Shown here piece by piece: positions 24,830-37,302 of a stretch of 64,000 nucleotides of DNA. This DNA is from Hermatobates lingyangjiaoensis. Its lineage: Eukaryota > Arthropoda > Insecta > Hemiptera > Hermatobatidae. The position numbers and the translations under genes are program-made. Below the pieces are notes generated by a model. That model saw only the letters and a program-made list of their open reading frames with translations. It was not told where the DNA came from and did not search any database. Position 1 is the stretch's first letter, and each line of letters opens with the position of its first letter. Location of the stretch: NCBI GenBank assembly GCA_026182355.1, contig JAPFBL010000002.1, positions 1,612,001 to 1,676,000 of the forward strand, written 5' to 3'.

Positions 24830-25588
24830 AAGAAATGGATGTTAAATTAATATTGGAAGTTGTAAAATGCTGAGCTTGTTCTATGGACAAGGTTATTGCA
24901 GCCATGGTTTTAGTCCTGCATTATGTTTTTATATTTTTTCTAAATCAGTTTTAGTTAACGTAATTTTCCATTATATGATTATAAAGAATGATTTTTATTT
25001 ATTAATTAAAAGAATATGCCAGTAATTAGTAAAATGAACGTTAAATGATACATCATTACATTGTATACCAAAATTAATACTAATAACTGAATTGAAATAG
25101 TTAATTGTATTAAACATGAAACAACTATAATCATAAAAACAATGATAACTATTATTGAATTCAAACTGTAAGAGTTACACATAATATTAGAAAGTAATAT
25201 ATTCCATTAAACTTTAATAATTTAAAATGAAATTCTAATTATTTCAATAATTTATTTCTGGTAGGATATTTGTTTGACATTTTGATAAATAACGAACACA
25301 TTATTCTGTATTTTTAATTAATTTGTCACATTGTGTATAAATATAGCTATGTATTATTGATTTTAATATAATTTTTTTTTAAAGAAAGGACGCTAACCTA
25401 TAACTGAAGTAGCCATTTGGTTAAACATAATCACTAAGAAATTGTCATCTAATTATTTATTTATTATTATTATTATTGAACTAATTTATTGTTAAAAATA
25501 TACCTACAAATAGTTGCAGAAACGGTCGTACTTACGATTTGTTTAAATATTCAGGAATATTGTTCTTTTCAGAGAATAATATTTCATT

Positions 25589-25710
25589 ATGGCGGATGTA
25601 TTAGAACACTACAGAGTCGTATTCTGAACTGACCAATCACAGGGCATGATGTGCATGACATGCACATGACGTCACTCAAGCAAAATCATTTCAATTACGT
25701 CATTTATTGG
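25589..25710. promoter_or_regulatory. Candidate promoter-like motif cluster
   Basis: Within 122 bp are ATGGCGG, a CCAAT box (25633-25637), the palindrome TGTGCATGACATGCACA (25650-25666), a consensus CRE TGACGTCA (25667-25674), a CRE-like TTACGTCA (25695-25702) and an inverted CCAAT box (25706-25710). Each motif is short, but the symmetrical spacing is unusual in this AT-rich context. No recognisable gene lies next to it. Confidence 0.35.
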
Positions 25711-25810
25711 TTCACTTAATCTCTTTAAATAAAACACTCTTTTACTTGTTTTCTTTAAGGAAATATATCGAATGACTATATTACTATATATATATTATAT
25801 ATTACTATAT

Positions 25811-25872
25811 AGTTCAATGTACATAAAGAAACGTAGAGAATCTTCTCTACGTTTCTTTATGTACATTGAACT
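25811..25872. repeat. Perfect 30-bp hairpin with 2-base loop
   Basis: Arm 25811-25840 (AGTTCAATGTACATAAAG and onward) is the exact reverse complement of 25843-25872. It sits in a TATA-rich tract. Confidence 0.9.
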
Positions 25873-26164
25873 GTATTTGTCCATTTCGAATCGTATTTTC
25901 ATCAAAAAAGTATATATTACTATATTATATACTATACTATATATACTATATTATATATACTTTTTGATAAATAACGAGCACATTATTCTGTATTTTAAAT
26001 TAATTTGTCATATTGTGTGTAAATATAGGTATGTGTTATTGTTTTAATACACAAATCAATATAGTACTAAGTACTATAGTATATAATACAATAGTACTAT
26101 AATATACTATATTACTATATATATGGATATTAATGATTTGTATTCTTGACCCAATATTTATATG

Positions 26165-26262
26165 ATGTAATTTTTTTTGAGGGTTGAGGTCTAATGATTT
26201 TAAACTAGTCCTTTTGCCGACGCTTCGACATATATTTATGTCATCTTCAGGGCTACAACATG
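26165..26262 (-). repeat. Family A half-element with covarying core
   Basis: On the minus strand: TAGCC, CTGAAGA (26250-26244), one T, a 6-bp stem GACATA/TATGTC with loop AATA, then GAAGCGTCGG. It is homologous to one arm of the 3105 foldback but substantially diverged, while the stem remains fully paired. Confidence 0.7.
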
Positions 26263-26404
26263 ATTGTTTTACAATTACCACTACTATTACTAATATTTTG
26301 GTTATTTATTACATTTTACATGTACAGAAACAGAAAGGAATTGATTCATAAATCAGTTATTTCGACTATGGATTTTTTTTCACATTGACATAAGGATATT
26401 GATA

Positions 26405-28150
26405 TAAGGATATGATTATTAGTCTTTCATTCCTGAGGTAGTACAGATAGTGATTGAAGGACATATCAATATATAAGCTTATTTTTGTACATCACACAGC
26501 TGATGCAAATAATTTCATTAGTATAACTACAGCAGTAATAACATTTTTGAAAAACCCATGTGAACATTTCTAGAAACGAAATATTCTCCTACAAGAGAAC
26601 ATGGCTTTTGTTCAAATAGCAAGTGGATTTCTTACATCGTTACTTGACATCCTACTACATTGAATATTAAAGTAAAATTTTCAAATTTTAAAAAGGAAAA
26701 TACCCTTATTTGCTCTGAAAAAATCATACACAGCGAAGAAAATGTTGTTTTAAGGTGATTTATAATTAAAGATGCACGATAATTACATTTATTAATCTCA
26801 AAACGAAAGATTTAAATTTTGAATTATCTTTTATATTTTTGGTTTTTTATAGAATTATTATACTGGAAAATTTATGGCTTCTTAGTATTTAATAAGATTA
26901 TTTTCCTTCCCCTTTGTCAAATAACATATATACGAATTTTTTCTGAGTGAGGGTTATCATTTTCGTGCACAATATTATTCCTTTTACATCTCATATAAGT
27001 CAATAAACAATTTAAATTGTTCCTTTATAAATATCAATTTTATGTCAGTGGATTCGCTCAAAAAATTTCTAAGTCAATGTAAACAATGTAAAAAAAAATG
27101 TAAAAAATTCGACAAGTATAGCAGGTGATCTCTTAGTCTAGGATAAACAAACAGTTTTTATAGAGTTATTACTCTTTTCCGTAATTGAAACCTCATGATT
27201 TTTTTTTATGAATTGCTAATTTTTCGTTCCATTTTTGGTCAAATTTTCATTATTTTTTAATGAGCTGTTTAGCGTCAAAAAAACATTTTCTGAAAACAGA
27301 AATCGTACTGTAACGCCCCTTTACCGAACGTAATTTTGAAAAAAAATATCACAACTCATTCTCCACATAATGTTCTATTTTTAGGCATACGAGTTTGTAT
27401 ACGAGTTTGTATGTATATTTTTATACATACAAACTGCTGTAACCAACCAGCTGAAGGCCATTCCAGAATCCGAGTTCCAGCAATGCTACAATGATTGGAA
27501 GGACCGTCTCCAGCGCTGTGTGGCTTCCGAAGGGAACTATTTTGAAGGTGACAATATCACATTGTAATTATATTTGAATAGAAAATTTAAAAAAAAAAAT
27601 CAGTCTCACTACTTTATTTACACACCTCGTAGTTTCATTTTGATCCGTCAAACTGCCTTTTATAGCTCTCACAAGCGTTGAGCTTTAATTATAAGTCAAA
27701 ATTTTTACATTTTAATTGAAAAAAAAATATTTCCTGTTGTTTTAAAATTCTGAATATATTTTTCGTTTGTTCCATTTGTAACCTCAAAGATAATGTCAAA
27801 ATTTCAAAACTGTAGAGTAATCAGTTTAGGAGAAATAATTGTTTTCTAAAAAATGGTTTTTGGCAAAAAAAGTGACTTTTCCATCATGCATAATTCTTCC
27901 CAAACAATAGGGATCTTCGTCTTTATGGGGCCCATTTTTGTGTAAAATATCAACTTGATCCATCAAAGATTCTGGACCGTAGCGTGGTAACAAGCAATGG
28001 TAACACACTCACCCACCCACCCACACACACTCAGACATCATCGAAAAAACTTCATAAAACGACTTCTGGGACCTCAAAACATGTAGTTCCGTCAAAATCT
28101 CGAGAGCGATTTTTTTCACGATCACTATACTTTACTTATAGTTAAGTAAT
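26405..28150 (+). mobile_element. 2-kb AT-rich DNA element, interrupted copy
   Basis: Lacks the first ~100 bases and has an internal deletion, then continues through the 3' module to TATACTTTACTTATAGTTAAG. It is interrupted at about 27390-27600 by foreign sequence with a mariner transposase tail. The minus-strand 60-codon frame at 27826-28008 is an antisense reading of the repeat. Confidence 0.7.
27436..27567 (+). pseudogene. Mariner-family transposase C-terminal fragment
   Basis: A 43-codon open frame ending in TAA reads LKAIPESEFQQCYNDWKDRL and then RCVASEGNYFEGDNI. The spacing of F-x2-C, W-x5-RC and G-x-YFEGD is that of the mariner (Tc1/mariner superfamily) carboxyl end. No catalytic DDE residues are present, because only the tail was inserted. 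Confidence 0.8.
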
Positions 28151-29535
28151 AAAAGAGTATGGATTAGCAGAATCTCCATTCAATACAACTTTATGAGAGC
28201 TACAAAGCAGCTTGAAATACTTTCTGAAGGTAATACATTTTATCATAAATGAAGCCACAACAAATTGTTTCCCAAGGAAAAAAGTAATCAGGCCAAATGT
28301 TGAAGGATTTTCTTGAAAAATATTGTTCATGATTTAGTCTATGAACACATTCACCGAAAAGCTTTTGAAATGGTAGGCCTACTAATACCTTTGTAGAGAA
28401 GAATATGCAAAGCCACAAGGATATAGTACCTAGTACCGTTACAATCATCCATAATGAAAGTTCTTCATTATCGAAAACAAAGCTCTGACAAGCCTGTTCT
28501 TGTTACTTTATAAAGTGCATGAAATGCTCATATAAGAAATGTAGCATTTTGTTTGTTCAGAACATAAATTTGTATGCATGATTACCATTAGCTATAAATA
28601 TATGATATTTAATAGCCTAAAAAATATTAATTTTACAATTTAAAATGATTTTTACAAAATTTTGAGGCTCAAGTATCAATATCCTAAATTAGTAGTGTAA
28701 TGATATATGTAAGGCTTTATGTAGTACATCATTTGTTGCACTGCCATTTCAATGAAAGAGTGGTTAATAGACGCTATACATTTTTCCTAAAAACTAAAAC
28801 TATTATTGTAAAAAAACAATGAGGAATGTGATACATAAATGGCTCTTAAATATTGAAATAATAGATGAAAAAGGCGATTAAGTCTGCTTCAGTAAGGTTG
28901 TGACTAACCCAGTTGCAATCCCTCAGGAGGGATTTTGACCCGAGATAAATTACATGTGGTTTACTGAGTCCATAAGCCTAAGGCATTTGCCTTTTTACCT
29001 CATGGCTAATTCAACACTCGTTATTACTAATTGTGTATTGTTTAGAAATTCGTATAACCTTATTGTTGAATTATGTTTTTCTTTAAATATACTTGATCAT
29101 ATGAAGACATTATATAGTATGAAATTCAAGTTTTTTAAAATCACTAGAATAATGAATGAAAATTGTTGTAGTTTCAGCATAAAGTACGTGTTGATAATCA
29201 CACCAAAAACTATATGTCTACTAAATATTATTACAATTATCGAACTGGTCTACTTAAAAACTAATGATTATTGGTCCAACCATCAACAAGTACGGCTTCC
29301 GTGGACTTTAAAATATATAAATTTGCAAAATTCTTAAAATATAATTTTTTCGTCATCATTATACACGTATTGATACGAGTACAATACAAAAGAAATGTAC
29401 GCTTATATGTTGAATAGAAAAAGATAATTTATTAAATGTATTGTTTTAAAAAAATAGTTCTACTACCGTGATTATAGCTCACACTATATATATAAAATCA
29501 TGATATTTTTAAATTATAACCTGTTGTTTTTATTT
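28151..29535. other. AT-rich DNA, nothing recognised
   Basis: Open frames of 82 codons (28200-28448, minus) and 127 codons (28954-29337, plus) have no recognisable motif and the codon composition of random AT-rich DNA. I do not call a gene. Confidence 0.4.
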
Positions 29536-29539
29536 ATTC

Positions 29540-30219
29540 ATTGGTCAAATTTTCATTATTTTTTAATGAGCCGTTTAGCGTCAAAAAAACATTTTCTGAA
29601 AACAGAAATCGTACTGTAACGCCCCATTAGCGAATGTAATTTTGAAAAAAAATATCTCAACTCATTCCACACATAATTTTCTATTTATAGGCATAGTTTC
29701 ATTCTTGTCCGTCAAACAGTATGGCTTGTATCGCTCTCACAATGTTTGAGATTGAATTATAAGTCAAAATTTGTACATTTTATTGAAAAAAAAATATTTC
29801 CTGTTGTTTTAAAATTCTGAATATATTTTTCGTTTGTTCCATTTGTAACCTCAAAGATAATGTCTAAATTTCAAAACTCTAGGGTTATCAGTTTAGGAGA
29901 AATAAATGTTTAAAAAAAAAACGGTTTTTGGCAAAAAAAGTGACTTTTCCATCATGCATAATTCTTCCCAAACAATAGGGATCTTCGTCTTTATGGGGCC
30001 CATTTTTGTGTAAAATATCAACTTGATCCATCAAAGATTCTGGACCATAGCGTGGTAACAAGCAATGCTAACACACGCACCCACCCACCCACACACACAC
30101 AGACATCATCGTAAAAACCTCATAAAACGACTTCTGGGACCTCAAAACATGTAATTCCGTCAAAATCTCGAGATCGAATTTTTTCACGATCACTATACTT
30201 TACTTATAGTAAAGTAACA
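29540..30219 (+). mobile_element. 2-kb AT-rich DNA element, 3' module
   Basis: Begins inside the 3' module (TCATTATTTTTTAATGAGC) and runs to the terminal TACTTTACTTATAGTAAAGTAA. It is very similar to the same part of 26405-28150. Confidence 0.75.
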
Positions 30220-30224
30220 AGCAC

Positions 30225-31342
30225 AAAGCCAGAAGAAGAAAAGATCACTCGGAACCAAGCCCCTAGACCAGCGCGCGACTGAATGGGATAGCCACCAGCG
30301 GACACCAGCCCAGACATGGACCGAGGTAGCAGCTAAAGCCACTGTTGTGCCCACAGCGAATGTTACCTTTTACCTACAAGGGCGGACAGCCCCCTGACCA
30401 GCGCGCAGACAGGCAGGCTTGCTACCCCCGGACGCCGGAGCAGGCAATAACACCGCCCAGGTTGTGCCTTTCTTGGTTCGAGCCATTATTTAGGCATGTT
30501 AAGCCCCCCCACCACGACAAGGTGAAGGCACGTCGGGGGGGTTTTAAATTATAACCATATATTTCATATAAAAGTCATGGCTGAAGTGTTGGAGAATACG
30601 CATTAATGAACAGAAAAGTGTTCACGTAACATTCACGTTGCGGCCAGATACGTGTTCTTCAGTCTTCCTTAACCATATTCCGATCCCTCAAGCTACAACC
30701 ACCAAATACTTAGGACTACACCTTGATAGACGACTGACTTGGGCTCCGCATAAAAAAATCCAACGAACAGAACAATACAGACGGTATAAACTTTTACTAC
30801 ACTTAATGGTTCTACGCTCAAAATTAACGACTCACAACAAACTATTACTTTACAGAACTGTGATTATGCCTATTTGGACATACGGCATTGAGATATGGGG
30901 AACAACAAAGAAAACTAATTCTCAGAGGATACAAACTCTTCAAACAATAATCCTTCGTAAAATTCTTCATTGTCCCTACTATATACCGAACCAAACAATT
31001 TATTCCGACCTGAAGTTCCCAACAGTTCAGCAGGTAGCAATATCTCGCTATAAAACGTTTCACAAAAAACTTCCAAAAAATAGTAATCCCTTAATCCTAA
31101 CAATATCCTCCACAAGCATTCCAGGAAATCCTAGAAGACGTCTGAAGAGGATGTGGCCAAGAGACTTATTACTATGAACCGTTCTAAGTGATTTTTTTTT
31201 CCTACTTAGACCCACGCCAGGAAGTGTAGTCACTGGATTGCTTCTTCCCTCCTGTGTTTCTTCCCTCATACATCTGTGTTATCAGTGTCACTGGTATTGT
31301 AACACTTACATTGTTCTGACTTTAAACAAATAATAAAAAAAA
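30225..31342 (+). mobile_element. 5'-truncated jockey-like LINE with poly(A) end
   Basis: The GC-rich stretch 30225-30550 may be an ORF1-side or unrelated segment. The ORF2 tail (30572-31177) is described separately. After its stop, about 165 bp of 3' UTR ends in AATAATAAAAAAAAAA at about 31330-31342, as expected for a target-primed insertion. The preceding segment joins the RT tail abruptly, so the copy is rearranged. Confidence 0.75.
30572..31177 (+). pseudogene. Jockey-clade reverse transcriptase C-terminal domain
   Basis: About 200 open codons beginning KSWLKCWRIRINEQKSVHVT, through TKYLGLHLDRRLTW, LLLYRTVIMPIWTYGIEIWG and then QTLQTIILRKI. These blocks are diagnostic of jockey-type LINEs: the region between the end of the polymerase and the C-terminus. 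The catalytic YADD region lies upstream and is missing. There is no in-frame stop within the fragment, so it is relatively young, but it cannot encode an active enzyme. Confidence 0.9.
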
Positions 31343-31565
31343 AATTTTTCATATAGATTTAAGTGTACTCTGATTCTAATATTTCCTAGCCAATTGGTAC
31401 GGATCAGTTAATAAAATTTGATATCCCAGTCAATAAAAATGTACATCAGGAATAGTACTTTGAATGTTATATTTCGGCATAATCTATTCCATCCATATGA
31501 TAAATACTTGAAGCATTTTATATAACACATTACCTTATTTAATTCGTTTCAAAAATAATTATTTG

Positions 31566-33236
31566 GAAGGTTAGGTTCCAAACAGTTCTTAAGAAGGTAT
31601 GGTGGTCTATGAGCAGTATTTTGTTTGATTGATTTTAATTCTAATTAAAACAATAATTAGGTAAGTTGGAGAATTAAGAACTGTTAACTTGTATTTACAG
31701 CAAAGGTTGATGAATTATTAAAATAAAATTCTGATAAATTCATGTATTTACAAATATTTTCAAATAAACACATTATTTTTGAATGTTGATATTATTTTAA
31801 ACACATTATTTTTGAATGCTGATATTATTTTAGTATTGATGCTTGTGTATTTTTTATAAGAATGCCAGGCATAGTTATCTTTGATTTTCTCCGGGAGCAG
31901 CACCACCCACCAGAGGTTGGCGTTGACGTGTTTTTGATTTATGGTTAGTAAAAGTGTATTTATTTTTGCAGACAAGTCACCGCGAGTGAAAGGTTCTTCG
32001 CCCAAGACCAGTCCACGGACAAGGAAAGCCAAAAGATCAGCTGGCTTCGACGACTGAGCTCCTAACCATCAACTTATTTCTCAAATCATTCTTTCCTTTA
32101 ATTAGCAAACGGATAACTGGAGTTTGATCCAGTTTTATTGACTATCTTTATCTGGAACAGATGTGATCCAACTAACCTGTTTCATATTACTGCCCAAAAC
32201 AGTGTACTGAAAATGATATTCAAACTTTGTACTGTTGATGAGGAGCAGGCGCTATTTATTCATATATTTTTAAATTCGGATTGTTATTCCTTTTGTTAAG
32301 ACTGTCCGTTTTTGTTTCTACAATGACCTCTTAAGTACCTCTAAGCAAATTGACTCTTTCTTTTAGTGATTGGTATTATTTACTAAAAGTTCTTTTCCTA
32401 TATTGAACTATACAGTTCAATTTATTGTGTAGTATTTGTACAAAATTTATTTTTTTCTTAAGTGCAATTTGATCAAGATTTGAGAATATTTTGCAGGATT
32501 TTGTTATAGTATTCATGTGTAAATATCGGTTGTTGAAAGTTTGATGTGATGTTTGTATGACTTTCTTGTCTTGTTTTAAAAAACGTTAAATTTCATTTTT
32601 GTCAAAGATTGTTAATATCCTTACGTTTGTAAGAATAAAGAAGGAATAATTTTTTATTTTATATAGTTTCAATAATTCTGTACTGAGTTTTGCTTCCCCT
32701 TTTTACCTTACTGCAAGTAAGTAAAGTATGATGTCAAAAAGTCACCTCTATAGTTAAACGGATATACTCGTTTTAAGGTCCCTTGAGAAGGCAAGGAAAA
32801 CCTTAAACCATTTTTAAGATTTCCTCCTTGTCAAGGTTTAAACTTTCAAGGACTGAACACTTACAGCTGCTCCTAATTTTTTACAAATCTGAACTTCGAT
32901 TCATTATACAATGGACAGGAATTTGTGACTTCTCCTGCCTCTTCTAAAGAAAAGTGAAAATTTTACTCTGTGAAACAGTGCAAAAGAGGTGTTTACACAA
33001 AATATATTCACTGGAATAACTATATTATATATATTCAATATAAAACATATTTAATATACGTTTTATACCTCCAACATTTATGATATTTTTAGACAGTGCT
33101 GGAAATACGTGATATATTTAATTCTGACTTTTTTAAAACATGTTTTATATCTCTCGTGTTATGATTATATGACAGTACTCTTGAAATAATTTAATATTTG
33201 AACCTTTTTGGCATATCTTATACCTCTAACTATTAA
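31566..33236. repeat. Left arm of large inverted duplication (SSR1 3' end)
   Basis: Reverse complement of the right arm at 37303-39256, with scattered substitutions. From the outer end inward it covers about 400 bp of SSR1 intron 4, the terminal coding exon, the 3' UTR with its AATAAA (32634-32639) and 3' flanking DNA. The outer boundary is GAAGGTTAGG at 31566. The inner boundary falls in a single copy of the 52-bp unit that is expanded in the right arm. Confidence 0.95.
31972..32057 (+). pseudogene. Inverted copy of SSR1 terminal coding exon
   Basis: An 86-bp segment after a TTTTTGCAG acceptor encodes DKSPRVKGSSPK, then RTRKAKRSAGFDD and a stop, identical in sense to the last SSR1 exon but on the opposite strand. 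No upstream SSR1 exons lie on this strand, so it cannot make the protein. The acceptor and poly(A) signal are intact and could be used by any plus-strand transcript entering from upstream. Confidence 0.9.
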
Positions 33237-36200
33237 AACATTGTATAATAATAATCATATTTAGAATATTAAACATTATAATAGGGCTATTAAAATCTTC
33301 AGAGATGTTAAATCTCCTCTGTAGGAATCCATTAATCTCTAACAAGTCTTAGAGACGCATTCATTTATGATGAATGTGATACCTTGTGGGATGGCATTGT
33401 CAACATCTGTTCAGAATCATGTGTCTGTGTTAATGTTCTTTCTGGTCAACAGAGGGCAAAGATAACTGGGGGGAAATGGTCCTAAAGGGCATCATTATTA
33501 AGATATAGAGCATGTTGTTCAATTTAGTATTATAATTTTTATTACAAGGTTTTATTCCTTTTTTCTATTTTGTAGTGCCCTGAGAATGTGCATAGTCTGT
33601 TTGAGATCTCTCCCTAGTGTAGAACATAAGATTAACTCTTATAACGTAGGTTATTGCTTTTTCACTTCTATCAATGACTTGATGTATATATGTTTCGGAA
33701 AAAAGGGAAAAATTATAATTTTAATATTCCTTTAAATATAACATAAAGAATTTATCTGACGCTTACTCTTAATCATTCATTTAGTTTCATAATTGTATTA
33801 ACTAGCTGCTATTTTTCTTACAAATCTCATTTATCCGACAAATAAAAAGCTTTTTTTAAATAGTATCTTTGTAAAAGGATATCTCTCTGCCTTCTGGCGT
33901 GTGGGACATAATCAAGTTTACTTAATGTTTCGCATCCATTTAGGAGAATCTAACGACTCAGATCGTCATCAAGGACTATTTCTAGGGACGCGGCGTCACG
34001 GTCTAGTCCGCCAAGGAAGACGAATTCTAGCGATATTAAAACGAGACAATGGGTTCCTGGAAGCCGGCAGGTTTTATTTGGAACCAGACACCGGCGTCTA
34101 GTTTATAATTTATGGCTTCATTTTTCCTTTCGAACGAGTTGGCAGTGACTGAGTGAATTTTTAAGCTCTATGATAAAAATAAACATAGTGGTGACCTAGA
34201 ACTTGATCAGACTCACCTCTTGGTACAAAATGATCTAGATATTAATGCGTAATTAGACCTTTCAATTAATAATAAATTATATTTACTTTTCTAGACATAA
34301 GAAATTTGGAGTGGCCTACAACTCAACTTTATCACAAGTAAATATAATAACAAACTTTGAAAACGTATTTTGTTTTCATTTTAACGCTGCTATAGTGTAG
34401 CATGTTATCAAACGCTATGGTAAATATGATCAAAATCATATCTGATCAGTTTAGTGATTTCATATTTTCTGTGGCTATGTCTATTTGATTAATAATAACA
34501 AACTTTAAATCATTAATTTCGAAGGACCTGGCTTATTATTATTATTAAACTGAGATTAGGTCTCAGAGAACTCATTCACACTACTAAACATATCTTCCCT
34601 ATTCTGCTTCATTATCTCGTTTTTAAAATCAACTTTAGATTTTAAGTACTCTAATGGGCGACATAATTCTCATATGAGAAGTACCTCTCATATCATTGGC
34701 TTTAGATATGAATTGTGAAATTCTTTATCCTCTTAAAGACAATTGTCTCGCATTCATAAAGAATGTGATCAAATATTCCAGAGCCCTTTCGATGCACAGT
34801 CTGTATTATTCGTACAATATTAATTGCAGTTTACATAAGCAGTAGATAAACGAACAATATCGGTTATATATTCTCCATAGAAGCATTGTTTGGCTCTAAC
34901 CTTTTCTTACTGGCCTACCACTGCCTCATTTTCCTGGATTCCCTTGTGCCCAGGTACTCACCTGAGAGTGAACTGATTTTTACTTGTTATACTATTAATG
35001 TTTGACCCGTCAGAATACCAAACAAGAGCAACTGCTTGAAATCAGGATGATTAGTATCGATGTGATCATTTGAAGCAGTTGTGGAATATTCTTTGAGGTG
35101 CGGTATATGTGTGCCAATCTAATAATGATCAGCTCTGTTATAGTTTTGTAAATCATATCTTCTATAGAGGAATTTAAATTACGTAAATTCCTCTTGTATA
35201 TTCGTATTACATCAATACACTGAAATATTCTTATTTGTGATGAAGAATATCTAAAAAGAAAACGGTTAGTAACTTTTCTATACTGACGATAGTGTGGGTG
35301 ATTTCAACCGTTACCTTTGACACGCTTGTCTGCGCAGTTTATTCAGGCTAATATGGATGGATACCTTTTTCATTTTGGGAAAACACACAACCAATGAATA
35401 TTTACACTAGTTGTTTTCTGACAACAGTAATAGCAATTTCGTAGAACTAAATAGTAGTTTTGTGGTTAAAAGCCCATGTTCTACCAAAAAATTCCTTTCG
35501 GTAGGATAGCCCGTTTGTGACATTACTCAATGTAACTGTTAAACTTTATCAGTTTAGTCTTTCAACTAAAAATACTCCGCATGACTTTCATATATATGAT
35601 ATTTCTAGCATAATATTTTCAATAATTGTATTTTAGACATTTACTTCCTTTCTATTTGAGAAAGGTATAAGTCGTAACTCTACATTTTCTTCATTGCTGA
35701 TCATACAATTAACAGAGCTTGTTCGATAAACATAAAAGCAGGACCATCAAGGACTACACTTATTATAATAACAATTTTATCTACCTATCTTTGATATTGT
35801 ATATTTGATTATTAGAGTGACCTGTAGGTCATTTACAATTAACCTGGCACTAATCTACAATCGTGGCGACGGGAAGCTTAAATCAGGGAAACATTTACTA
35901 TTCACAATGACAGCTGTGGAACAATAACATTTGCATTAATTATTCTTACAGTTGATTGTCGTAATCCATTTTATAGTTTCGTGGATTAATACAATTATAT
36001 ATTTGTACTAATTTAATGTATTCGAGTTTATGTTGTCCAAAACTTTTATCCATGAAGCCATCCAAAGTGATACGTTTAATAATTAACGAGTTTTTTATGA
36101 TGCAAATAAAAATTTCTTTACATTTGTGGAACTGCTTCTGTTAAGGATGTTCCTCCACTATGAAAATGCTTATTTACCAAAAACTTATAATGTCCCTACA

Positions 36201-37302
36201 GATAGAACTTAAGAGTTCTTAGAGTAGTTTTACTCTAAGAATTAAACATTCTATATTATAGTAATTAATGTTATACGAAGAATGCAAACTCTGTACCGAA
36301 GAATCTTTGGAACGTTGATAACATTCTATGTTAATGCCAGGCAATTGCCTTTAAGAGTTGAAAAATTTTCACAAAGCATATACAATTTTCATAAAAAATA
36401 AAAGACACTTTCCTGAGGAGAATTACGAAGTGTATTAAAGAACTTCAAGCCTAAAATAGAGTTTTGAAACGAGAGAATGAAGCACAACAGGAAGTTTATA
36501 CAGGAGTACTCCAGTCCTATGGGGTCTCAGTTTAATAATACCAGATAATTTAAATCAATGTTTTACAATTTATTACTTATTAAATGGATACCGAGATATT
36601 GAATTACAGCTAATCAAGTATAGCTTTCATATTTACCATAGCGTTTAATATTACCTTTGCACCATAGCCTGTTTTGACTTTAACCATAGCCATATAACCA
36701 CTTTGCACCATAGCCATATTAAAAACTCAATTATTGTCACTAATAGTAAAGTTCAGTGCAGGCAGACCACTCTCGATTTTTATTCCTACGTCCTTTCCTA
36801 TAAGCGGAATTTCATGAAATATTATTCAAAAATTACTAATGTTAGGTTTAATTTTATTTGGAGAAATTTCATTGGTTTTTAATTAGTTCTACAAAAATAT
36901 TTTTCATACACTAAAAGAAATCGTATAATATACCTTAACGTCCCTTATTGTTAATATTAGTTTTTCTTAAAAAAAAAACCTTCAACCCTTCCTCACGTAG
37001 GTGCTATTTCAAGTTTAGCAGTTTGTGAGAAACAGCATGTTTAAAATCACATTTTCCCTTAAAAAGCGACTTCCCCGTCATGGAATACTGCCCCACAAAC
37101 AATACAGCACTCCACTGGACTCATTTTAGTGTAAAATATAAATATCAAACATTTAAATAGAAACTTTTTTATGATTACTATACTTTGATCATAGAAAGAT
37201 TAGTTACAGTAAGTGTCCCATCAGAGAACACACCTTCCATAAAAGTTAAAACTTGTCACATATTAAATACATATATCATTATTTCAAGAGGATGTCTCAG
37301 GT
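33237..37302. other. Spacer of the inverted duplication
   Basis: Mostly AT-rich. It holds a 66-codon GC-richer plus-strand frame at 33901-34101 (HLGESNDSDRHQG, then RQGRRILAIL) that I do not recognise; a 5' fragment of the 2-kb element at about 34308; a degenerate 3' fragment at about 36800-37200; and a shorter, weaker inverted repeat pair at about 34405-34560 and 36520-36650. No host gene is supported. Confidence 0.5.

Larger units (their letters stand above)
25279..26036. repeat. Direct repeat pair of about 75 bp
   Basis: 25279-25352 and 25962-26036 both carry TTGATAAATAACGA, CACATTATTCTGTATTTT and TAATTTGTCA. They bracket the promoter-like cluster and a hairpin. Confidence 0.75.

Noticed and set aside
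25811..25872. Hairpin considered as a microRNA precursor
   Set aside because: A 2-base loop and perfect 30-bp pairing are unlike animal pre-miRNAs.
28954..29337. 127-codon open frame on the plus strand
   Set aside because: AT-driven Ile/Leu/Asn-rich composition, no motif, no splice or promoter context.
31760..32032. 90-codon frames at 31760-32032 (minus) and 38790-39062 (plus) that are almost identical
   Set aside because: They are the antisense reading of the two copies of the SSR1 last exon and intron. The near identity reflects the inverted duplication, not a conserved protein.
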